Position numbers and translations under genes: made by a program
Notes under the pieces: model-generated
Database searches by the model: none
What the model saw: only the letters and a program-made list of their open reading frames with translations
Told to the model about the DNA's origin: nothing
In this document: piece by piece, positions 44,761-51,553 of the stretch
How the letters are laid out: every line of letters begins with the position of its first letter
Position numbering within the stretch: the first letter of the stretch is position 1
Origin: Telmatospirillum sp.
GTDB lineage: Bacteria; Pseudomonadota; Alphaproteobacteria; CACIAM-22H2
NCBI GenBank assembly: GCA_020248985.1
Contig: JADCGL010000018.1
Location: 62,001 to 126,000 of the forward strand
DNA: 64,000 nt
Reading direction: 5' to 3'

Positions 44761-45188
44761 CCGCGCGGCGGCAATTCCTTGCGGGTGCTTTGGCGCTGGC
44801 TTGCGTGCCGTCGGCAGCACGCGCGACGCCCGAAACCGTCGCCGAAGCGGTGCGCCAACTGGTCGCAGGCCGGCAAGTGCGCGACGGCGCTTTGACCATC
44901 GACGTGCCGCCCTTGGTCGAAAACGGCAACGCGGTACCGTTGACGGTCGCGGCACCCGCCGGTTTGTCCGTCGTAGCCTTGCACGTCTTCACCGAAAAGA
45001 ACCCGCAGCCGCATGTGCTGCATGCGCGCTTCGCGGCTCCAACGCCGGCGGCGCGCGTGGCGACGCGGGTCAAACTCGCGGACTCGCAGACCGTCCTGGC
45101 GCTGGCCGAATTGCCCGACGGCACGTTCCTGCGCGCGCGCGCCGACGTGATCGTGACGTTGGCGGCGTGCATCGAGGATCCGACATGA
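44757..45188 (+). CDS. soxY: SoxY-like sulfur carrier subunit with variant C-terminus
   Basis: 143 aa, GTG start in 4-bp overlap. Tat signal ARRQFLAGALALA. The carrier fold is clear (PPLVENGNAVPLTVAAP, HVFTEKNPQPHVLHARF), but the last residues are VTLAACIEDPT, not the textbook GGCGG arm. The Cys is kept, with five residues after it, so a sulfur adduct remains possible, though geometry must differ. SoxYZ is exported as a pair through Tat and shuttles sulfur intermediates. Confidence 0.87.
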   Translation: MTARRQFLAGALALACVPSAARATPETVAEAVRQLVAGRQVRDGALTIDVPPLVENGNAVPLTVAAPAGLSVVALHVFTEKNPQPHVLHARFAAPTPAARVATRVKLADSQTVLALAELPDGTFLRARADVIVTLAACIEDPT

Positions 45189-45508
45189 GCGCGCGCGGTC
45201 TCGTCTCGGCACCGGCGCGCGTCAAGCGCGGCGAGGTCTTCGAGGTGAAGACGCTGGTCGCCCATCCGATGGAAACCGGCTTTCGTCCCGGCTTCGACGG
45301 CCGATTGATCCCGCGCGACATCGTCACGCGGATGGCCGTCAGCCTCGACGGCGCTGAATTGTTCGCGATGGAGATGTCGCCCGCGATCGCGGCCAACCCT
45401 TACGTCGCGTTTCCGATGACGCTCGAGAAGGGCGGCGTGCTGACGGTGGAATGGCGTGGCGACAACGGCTTTGTCGCCGAAGCGCGCATCGCGATTGCGG
45501 TTGCGTGA
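45185..45508 (+). CDS. soxZ: SoxZ-like sulfur carrier subunit
   Basis: 107 aa with RVKRGEVFEVKTLVAHPMETGFR, the SoxZ signature, and an Ig-like beta fold. No signal peptide, as usual: it rides with SoxY through Tat. The start overlaps soxY by 4 bp and the stop overlaps soxA by 4 bp. It holds the carrier complex together. Confidence 0.92.
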   Translation: MSARGLVSAPARVKRGEVFEVKTLVAHPMETGFRPGFDGRLIPRDIVTRMAVSLDGAELFAMEMSPAIAANPYVAFPMTLEKGGVLTVEWRGDNGFVAEARIAIAVA

Positions 45509-46254
45509 GACTGCCGCTGGTTCTCCTGCTGGTCGCGTGGGCCGCCGCCGCGGCGGCGCAGGATGCGCGCCGTTCGGGCTACGCCGACATGGGTCCCGCT
45601 TTGCGCGCCATGCAGGACGACGACGCGGCCAATCCCGCCTCGCTCTGGGTGCTGGAGGGCAGTGCCTTGTGGGGCGCGCGCGACGGTGCGGCCCAGCGCG
45701 CCTGCGCCGACTGCCACGGCGCGCCCGAGACGCTGCAAGGTGTCGCTGGGCGCTATCCGGCTTTCGACGCCAAACGCGCGAGCGCCGTCGATCTCGCGGG
45801 CCGGATCGAAGAATGCCGAACCGAGCGCCAGCAAGCGCCGCCGTTCGGGCGCGAAACGCGGCCCTTGCTGGCGCTCGAAGCGTTGGTTGTCCGCCAGTCG
45901 CGCGGCGTGCCGCTGGCGGCCGATCCCGCATTGGCAGCCGTCGCGTCTGTCGGCGAAACGCTGTGGCGGCAGCGGATCGGACAGCTCGATCTGTCGTGCG
46001 CGCAATGCCACGACGACCGGGCCGGTCTGCGGCTGGGCGGCACGCCGATCCCGCAAGCGCATGCGACTGCCTATCCGGTTTATCGCCTGGAATGGCAGGG
46101 GCTGGGGTCGCTGCAGCGGCGTTTGCGCAATTGCATGACCGGCGTGCGCGCCGCCCCTTACGCTTACGGATCGCAGGAATATCTGGCGCTCGAAGTGTAC
46201 TTGGCGCGGCGCTCGGCCGGGATGCCCCACGAAGGGCCGGGTGTGCGGCCCTAG
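45505..46254 (+). CDS. soxA: Diheme c-type cytochrome SoxA
   Basis: 249 aa, GTG start in overlap. Short signal ending AAAAAQ. Heme sites CADCH (67-71) and CAQCH (165-169), and Cys210 in LRNCMTG, the persulfide-type active-site ligand of SoxAX enzymes. It joins thiosulfate-like or thiol substrates to the SoxY Cys, passing electrons through SoxX. It ends the operon; the next gene is on the other strand, so soxB and soxCD do not follow. Confidence 0.9.
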   Translation: MRLPLVLLLVAWAAAAAAQDARRSGYADMGPALRAMQDDDAANPASLWVLEGSALWGARDGAAQRACADCHGAPETLQGVAGRYPAFDAKRASAVDLAGRIEECRTERQQAPPFGRETRPLLALEALVVRQSRGVPLAADPALAAVASVGETLWRQRIGQLDLSCAQCHDDRAGLRLGGTPIPQAHATAYPVYRLEWQGLGSLQRRLRNCMTGVRAAPYAYGSQEYLALEVYLARRSAGMPHEGPGVRP

Positions 46255-46281
46255 AGCGGTTCGGCGCTTACTTTGTCGAAC

Positions 46282-46722
46282 TCACGCGTCGGGCACGCCT
46301 GTTGACGCTTCAAAGCCTGCGGCAGCAATGCCGACGAGCGCGCAGGCTTCGTCCTGCGGGCCCGTGTCGCCGGAAATGCCGACGGCGCCGATCGTCGCAC
46401 TGTTCGCGCGCACCAGAACGCCGCCGGGCGAGGGCACGATGCGCCCGCCGCTGGCGGCCGAAATCGCGGCGATGAAGGCGGGCGAGGTCGCAGCGCGCTG
46501 CGTGAGTTCGCGCGTGCCGAAGCCCATGCCGAGTGCGCCCCAGGCTTTGCCGTAGGCGATCTCGAAGCGCAGGATGCCGGAGCCGTCCTCGCGCTTGGCC
46601 GAAACGACATGGCCCCCCGCATCGAGTACCACGATTGTGAGTGGGGCAAGGCCTAGGCGCCGACCTTCGGCCAGGGCTGCGTCGGCGAGGAATTCGGCTT
46701 TTACGAGCGTGAGGATCGACAT
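46282..46722 (-). CDS. GlcG/HbpS-family heme-binding-like protein
   Basis: 146 aa, the single-domain GlcG/HbpS fold: LTIVVLDAGGHVVSAKRED, RFEIAYGKAWGALGMG, IVPSPGGVLVR and GAVGISGDTGPQDE. Members bind heme or act as small accessory proteins in glycolate or aromatic metabolism; no catalytic residues are settled. It is next to tRNA-Thr and converges on the sox operon, without obvious functional link. Confidence 0.88.
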   Translation of the reverse strand: MSILTLVKAEFLADAALAEGRRLGLAPLTIVVLDAGGHVVSAKREDGSGILRFEIAYGKAWGALGMGFGTRELTQRAATSPAFIAAISAASGGRIVPSPGGVLVRANSATIGAVGISGDTGPQDEACALVGIAAAGFEASTGVPDA

Positions 46723-46756
46723 GCGCCAATGCGTCTTTCGCGCGCGAAAAAAACGG

Positions 46757-46828
46757 TGCCGGTTGAGGGGATTGAACCCCCGACCTTCGGTTTACAAAAC
46801 CGCTGCTCTACCGCTGAGCTAAACCGGC
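46757..46828 (-). tRNA. tRNA-Thr (anticodon TGT)
   Basis: The 72-base cloverleaf on the minus strand has acceptor GCCGGTT/AACCGGC, D arm GCTC/GAGC, anticodon loop TTTGTAA (anticodon TGT, reading ACA), variable AGGTC, T arm GGGGG-TTCAATC-CCCTC and discriminator A. The 3' CCA is not encoded. A T-tract follows at 46753-46747 and may end transcription. The base of the anticodon stem has a G-A mismatch, common in alphaproteobacterial tRNA-Thr(TGT). Confidence 0.95.
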
Positions 46829-46881
46829 GATCCGCCCGCAGGTTTTTGCCCCATTGCGGGGGCCGATGTAAAGAGCGCGGC

Positions 46882-48570
46882 TCAGCGCGTTGCCGCACCC
46901 GGACGCGCGCGCGCGATCATCCAGCTCAAAATCGCGACGGGGATAAGGCCTGCGGCAACGATCGCGACGGCCCCGGTTGCGGCTTGGCCCAGGCGCTCGT
47001 CCGAGGCCAGCGAATAGACGCGCACGGCGAGCGTGTCGAAGCCGAAAGGCCGCACGATCAGCGTGGCGGGCAGTTCCTTGAGCACGTCGACGAACACGAG
47101 CAAAGCCGCCGTCAGAATCGAGCTGCCCATCAGCGGCATATGCACGAAGCGCAGCACGCGCGGCTTGCGCGCCCCAAGGCTTGCCGCCACGTCGTCCATC
47201 GCCGGCGTGATTTTCGCCATGCCGGTTTCGACCGGCCCCAAAGCGACCGCGAGGAATCGCACGACATAGGCATAGACGAGGGCGACAAGCGTGCCCGACA
47301 GCAGCAGCCCCGACGACACGCCGAACGTGGCGCGCAGCCACGCGTCGAGCGCATTGTCGAACAGCCCGAGCGGTACCAGAATTCCGACCGCGACGATCGA
47401 ACCCGGGATCGCGTAGCCGATGCCGGCCACGCGCACGGCACCCGTCACGAGTTGCGTCGGCGTCAGGCGTTTGGCGTAGGCAAGGGCAAGCGCGAGCATG
47501 ACGGTTGCGGCGGCCGCGAGTGCAGCGAGCGCAAGCGAATTGCCGGCATATTCGGCAAAGCGGGCGGCGAACAGCGGATCGCCGTCGCGCCACGCCATGC
47601 GCAGCAGCATGATGGCCGGTACGACGAAGCCGAGCAGCACCGGCAGCGCGCATGTGGCGAAGGCGGCGGCCGCGCGCCAGCCCGAGAGGCGCAAAGGTGC
47701 GAGCGGGCGATAGCGCCGCGTCGTGTGGTGCGTGCGCGCCGCCCCGCGCGAGCGGCGTTCGAGCCACAGCAGCAGCAGCACGAACACGAGCAATGCCGTG
47801 GCGAGCTGGCTTGCGGCGATGCGATTGCCCATGCCGAACCACGTGCGGTAGATCGCGGTCGTGAAGGTATCGACGCCGAAATACTGCACGGTGCCGAAAT
47901 CGGCCAAGGCCTCCATGAGGGCGAGCGCCACGCCCGCGGCGATCGCGGGCCGGGCGAGCGGCAGGGCCACGCGCGCGAAAGCGCCCCACGCGTCGCGGCC
48001 CAGAACGCGGCTTGCCTCGAGCACGCAGACCGACTGTTCGAGGAATGCCGCGCGCGCCAGCAGATACACGTAAGGGTAAAGCACGAGCACCAGCATCGCG
48101 ACGGCGCCGCCGAGCGACTGGATGTCCGGGAACCAATAGTCGCCGCGCCGCCAGCCGAACGCGTCGCGCAGCGCCGTCTGCACGGGCCCTGCGAATTGCA
48201 GCAGATCGGTGTAGGCGTAGCCGATGATGTAGGCCGGTATCGCCATCGGCAGCAGCAGCCCCAATTCGAGCGCGCGGCTGAACGGGAAGCGGCACATCGT
48301 CACGAACCAGGCGCACGCCACGCCGAGCGCCAGCGTGCCCGCCCCGACGCCGACGAGCAGCAGCGCGGTGTTGGCGAGAATGGCGGGCAGCGTCGTTGCC
48401 CACAGATGCGCCCACGCATCGCCTGCGGACAGGAACAGATTGGCCGCCACCGCCAAGATCGGCAGCATCGCAAATCCAGCGGCTGCCAGTGCAAGCCATG
48501 CCATCGGCGCCAGCCGGGCGGTGCGCCGGATGGGCGTGCGAATAGGCAGGGCTGCAGCAACGTCCGACAA
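46882..48570 (-). CDS. Iron(III)-type ABC transporter permease (FbpB-like)
   Basis: 562 aa, two homologous halves of about six membrane segments each, each with an EAA-like loop (RVLGRDAWGAFARVALP in the first; LGARKPRVLRFVHMP in the second). This is the fused permease of Fbp/Sfu ferric importers. The binding protein and ATPase are not adjacent. Alternatives within the family are thiamine or putrescine-like uptake, but the LFLSAGDAWAHLWATTLP opening favours the iron group. Confidence 0.9.
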   Translation of the reverse strand: MSDVAAALPIRTPIRRTARLAPMAWLALAAAGFAMLPILAVAANLFLSAGDAWAHLWATTLPAILANTALLLVGVGAGTLALGVACAWFVTMCRFPFSRALELGLLLPMAIPAYIIGYAYTDLLQFAGPVQTALRDAFGWRRGDYWFPDIQSLGGAVAMLVLVLYPYVYLLARAAFLEQSVCVLEASRVLGRDAWGAFARVALPLARPAIAAGVALALMEALADFGTVQYFGVDTFTTAIYRTWFGMGNRIAASQLATALLVFVLLLLWLERRSRGAARTHHTTRRYRPLAPLRLSGWRAAAAFATCALPVLLGFVVPAIMLLRMAWRDGDPLFAARFAEYAGNSLALAALAAAATVMLALALAYAKRLTPTQLVTGAVRVAGIGYAIPGSIVAVGILVPLGLFDNALDAWLRATFGVSSGLLLSGTLVALVYAYVVRFLAVALGPVETGMAKITPAMDDVAASLGARKPRVLRFVHMPLMGSSILTAALLVFVDVLKELPATLIVRPFGFDTLAVRVYSLASDERLGQAATGAVAIVAAGLIPVAILSWMIARARPGAATR

Positions 48571-48623
48571 ATCGGCCTCGTGAGAATGCGAATGGTTCGC
48601 AATTTCTAGGCGATTATCGGCTC

Positions 48624-49070
48624 TTACGCCAGCCCGATCCCGCTGGACTTAAGCATTTCGAGCACGCGCAAGGCGATCTGCGTGCCGACATAAAGCAAAA
48701 ACCCGTCGATCAGGCCTTTGGCGTAGGTCGGATCGAACGGCCGATCGAGTTTGGCGAGGGCTTGTGCCCAATGGAACCGCTGCGGCGGCCGGACAGGCGG
48801 CGCCGGCAGAGGCGCCGTCTGTGCAACGAACGCCGCCTGCGGCGGGTGCCGCATTTTCGGGCGCTGGGTCGGTACCCACACTTCGCTGATGCGTGTGCGC
48901 GGCGCGCCGTAGATTTCGCTCCAATAGATGGCTTTTTGCTCGGCCAGATCGAGGTCGGCCACCAAAGCGCGGGGCAACCATGCGTCGTACAGCAACGTCG
49001 CTACCAGATAGCGGCGTTCGCTAAGCTCGGTTGCCTCGGCATAGCTGCCCGGATACATAGCGTTTCCCAT
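48624..49070 (-). CDS. Hypothetical protein
   Basis: 148 aa. A charged N-terminal half (ELSERRYLVATLLYDAWLPRALVADLDLAEQKAIYWSE would be one long helix region) is followed by a Pro-rich linker (PAPPVRPPQ) and a C-terminal amphipathic stretch (GFLLYVGTQIALRVLEML). No known motif. The start is ATG 49070, or ATG 49058 four codons in. Upstream is an AT-rich promoter-like region (49074-49110), unusual for this genome. Confidence 0.7.
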   Translation of the reverse strand: MGNAMYPGSYAEATELSERRYLVATLLYDAWLPRALVADLDLAEQKAIYWSEIYGAPRTRISEVWVPTQRPKMRHPPQAAFVAQTAPLPAPPVRPPQRFHWAQALAKLDRPFDPTYAKGLIDGFLLYVGTQIALRVLEMLKSSGIGLA

Positions 49071-49148
49071 AAATACAAAATGTAATTTATTAAAATACCG
49101 TTTATATGGCCGGAGTCAATGCGGAATTTCACGTAACAGCGCGCACGA

Positions 49149-49358
49149 TTAGACGCTTTCGGGGCGGAAGCGGGCTTGATTCAGCAGCACCGGGCACGCG
49201 ACGATGCGCGTTACCTCGGGATCGTAGAGCGCGCGCAGCCGCGCATGCGGCACGCTGTAGCCGTCATGCAGAACGGCTTCCACGACCCAGGAATAGAGTT
49301 CGTGGCTGACGAAGCGCTGGCCCGGGCGAATCGGATCGCTGTGCGAATCGCTATTCAT
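49149..49358 (-). CDS. Small hypothetical protein
   Basis: 69 aa, starting MNSDSHSDPIRPGQRFV. It contains SWVVEAVLHDGYSVPHARLRALYDP, which looks like a folded small domain. No signal peptide, Cys pair or known motif. It is transcribed toward the 48624 gene through an AT-rich gap of 78 bp and diverges from the secreted protein at 49417. Function unknown. Confidence 0.6.
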   Translation of the reverse strand: MNSDSHSDPIRPGQRFVSHELYSWVVEAVLHDGYSVPHARLRALYDPEVTRIVACPVLLNQARFRPESV

Positions 49359-49416
49359 TCCGCAATTTTAGCCGCGAGAGCGGCGGTGCACCATGCTCGT
49401 GTGGTAGAAAAGGGGC

Positions 49417-49848
49417 ATGCAACGCATCTGGGCAGCCCTGCTGGCAGGCACGATCGCGGCGGCGGCAGCGCCAGCCGCCGCGCAGGAACTGCGCCGCACC
49501 GACGAGCGGCATTTGCAGCGCCAGTTCGATCCGGTGGGGCCGCAAATGCTCGAAACGGCGCGCAGCCCCGAGGCCGCGCGCCCGCGCCCGGTGTTGCTGC
49601 GCAGCCCGCGAAGCCTGGCCGAGCTTGGGAGCTACGACGCGAAAGCCTCGGCCGCGTGCCGGGCGCGCGATTTCGGCCAGTTCGAGCAGCATCGCGCGAC
49701 GGTCGTTCTTGCGGGGCGCACCTACGGCGCGGCTCTGTCGCAGGGCGAAGATTTGGCCGACGCGAAGGGCCTGGCGGTCCCGAAAGTGCTTTACGTGTTC
49801 GAGCAGCAGAGCACGACGGCGTGCCGCGTGTGGCGCTTGCGCGGATAG
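49417..49848 (+). CDS. Secreted hypothetical protein
   Basis: 143 aa with a Sec signal (MQRIWAALLAGTIAAAAAP, cut after AAAQ). The mature part is rich in Arg and Gln (ELRRTDERHLQRQFDP) and has two Cys (about 81 and 136) able to form a disulfide. No domain recognised. It ends 4 bp from a convergent gene. Confidence 0.7.
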   Translation: MQRIWAALLAGTIAAAAAPAAAQELRRTDERHLQRQFDPVGPQMLETARSPEAARPRPVLLRSPRSLAELGSYDAKASAACRARDFGQFEQHRATVVLAGRTYGAALSQGEDLADAKGLAVPKVLYVFEQQSTTACRVWRLRG

Positions 49849-49852
49849 ATTT

Positions 49853-50179
49853 TCAGATCTTAGGGCCCTTGGCGTCTTCGATGTTCGGCTTGACCTCTTG
49901 TTCGCCGAAAATCCGCAGGATAATGGCGTCGAGGCTCGCTTTCTCGTCGTCCTTGAGCTTCAAGTTCTCGTCGAGGAAATCGACATTGCTGTTGATGGCA
50001 CGGATGCCGGCAGCGAGGTAAATGTCCATGATCTCGCGGATTGCGTGGAACTGCTTGCAGTTCACCGAATCCATGCGCGTGTCGAAGATGCCTGCAATCA
50101 CGCTGCAGCGATTGAGAATATGCTGCAGCTCGAGGCGCCGCTTCTCGTCAAGGTTCAGCCGTTTTTCTTCTGAGCTCAT
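49853..50179 (-). CDS. Hypothetical helical protein
   Basis: 108 aa, mostly charged helices: KRLNLDEKRRLELQHILNR, FHAIREIMDIYLAAGI, and ENLKLKDDEKASLDAIILRIF. Two Cys (about 25 and 41). No signal or membrane segment. Lower Arg and higher Lys/Ile than its neighbours. Follows the MFS gene region on the same strand by only 15 bp at its start side, so it could be co-transcribed as the last gene. Function unknown. Confidence 0.7.
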   Translation of the reverse strand: MSSEEKRLNLDEKRRLELQHILNRCSVIAGIFDTRMDSVNCKQFHAIREIMDIYLAAGIRAINSNVDFLDENLKLKDDEKASLDAIILRIFGEQEVKPNIEDAKGPKI

Positions 50180-50194
50180 CGGCCATGATTAAGG

Positions 50195-51445
50195 TCATTC
50201 GGCTGCTTTTGCAATGCTTAAGCGGCTGCGCTGGGCGAGTTGGTGGCAGCCCAGCGACACGAGCGCGCAGCCGAACATGAGGCTTGCCAGCGGCAGGCTG
50301 GTGCCGTCTTGGATGTGCCCCAAGACAAAGGTCGCGATCGCCCCCAGCGACATCTGCACGAAGCCGAGCAGCCCCGATGCCGACCCGGCGAGCCGAGGAT
50401 CGACGCTGACCGCACCGGCGATCAGATTGGGCTGCGCGAATCCGTGCGCGATGCCGACCACGAAGATCGGCAGGAACAGCGCCCAGACTTCGAGCGGGAA
50501 GGCGAGCGCCCAGAACAGCCCGAAGCCGGTTCCCATCAAGCTGCACAGATTGCCGATCCGCACCATCCGGTCGAGGCCGATGCGCTGGCTGTAGCGCCCG
50601 GTCACGAAATTGCCGATCAAATAGCTCGCGGCACAGCCGGCGAACCAAAATCCGTATTCCGAGGGGGCGCGGCCCATGACCGTGACCATCAGATAGGGGG
50701 CGACCGCCAGGAACGCGAAGAACGCGACGGTATTGAACGACATCGCCAGCGTGTAGCCGACAAAGACGGGGCTGCGGACCAGCAGCGACCAGCCGCGCGC
50801 CAAATGGCCGAAATCGACGCTGGCCTGGCGGTGGTGGTTGGTCTCGACGGCCCGCGCGCCCGACCCGAGCAGCACCACGGCCACGAACACGGTCAGCAAA
50901 ACGAAACTCGCCCGCCAGCCGAAATGCTCGTCGAGCAGGCCGCCGACCGACGGGGCCACCATCGGCATCAGCGACATGCCCATCGTCACATAGGCAAGTT
51001 CGCTGGCCGCCCGGTCGCGCGCGAACAGATCGCGCACCATCGCGCGCGAGACGACGAGCCCGACGCAGCAGCCGAAGGCTTGAAGAAAGCGCCCGACCAG
51101 CAGGATCTCGATGGTAGGGGCGACAAGGCACAGAATGCTGCCGACCAAGCCGATCGCCAAGCCGCCGAGCAGAACGGGGCGGCGGCCGTAGCAGTCCGAC
51201 AGCGGCCCGTAGATCGGCTGGCCCAGCGCAATCCCGACCAGAAACAGCGTCAAAGCAAGCTGCGCCGTGCCGTAGTCGGATTGGAAGGCTTCGGCCAGGC
51301 GCGGCAGCGAGGGCACGAACACGTTCAGCGCAAACGGCGCGCAGCTGCTGATCGCGATCAGCAGCCACAATGGCGGGCGAGTGGCCGGAACGGTTGGCGG
51401 GGCGATCGGCGGTGCTGCGGGAGCGGACACGATGACGGCGACCAT
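50195..51445 (-). CDS. MFS multidrug transporter, Bcr/CflA type
   Basis: 416 aa with twelve membrane segments. FVPSLPRLAEAFQSDYG and the motif A loop GPLSDCYGRRPVLLGG, and AVSVDPRLAGSASGLLGFVQM in TM11, match the Bcr/CflA family, which exports drugs such as bicyclomycin or chloramphenicol. ATG 51445 is the last start before the Pro/Ala-rich N-terminus; a much longer open frame upstream runs antisense through the next gene and is not coding. Proton-driven inner membrane exporter. Confidence 0.9.
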   Translation of the reverse strand: MVAVIVSAPAAPPIAPPTVPATRPPLWLLIAISSCAPFALNVFVPSLPRLAEAFQSDYGTAQLALTLFLVGIALGQPIYGPLSDCYGRRPVLLGGLAIGLVGSILCLVAPTIEILLVGRFLQAFGCCVGLVVSRAMVRDLFARDRAASELAYVTMGMSLMPMVAPSVGGLLDEHFGWRASFVLLTVFVAVVLLGSGARAVETNHHRQASVDFGHLARGWSLLVRSPVFVGYTLAMSFNTVAFFAFLAVAPYLMVTVMGRAPSEYGFWFAGCAASYLIGNFVTGRYSQRIGLDRMVRIGNLCSLMGTGFGLFWALAFPLEVWALFLPIFVVGIAHGFAQPNLIAGAVSVDPRLAGSASGLLGFVQMSLGAIATFVLGHIQDGTSLPLASLMFGCALVSLGCHQLAQRSRLSIAKAAE

Positions 51446-51553
51446 AGCAAGCTGGCGTGCGGCTTGCACGCCCTTGCAACGCTTCGCGATCCGGCGCATT
51501 TTGCCCCCGCTTTTGTCCAGTCTTTTTCCCCCTGCCGCAGGTATTCCCCGCCC

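Noticed and set aside
46736-46749. 14-bp palindrome TTTCGCGCGCGAAA as a terminator or operator
   Set aside because: It lies at the glcG-like gene start beside the T-tract of the tRNA; CG-rich palindromes are frequent by chance here and no pairing geometry fits a terminator.
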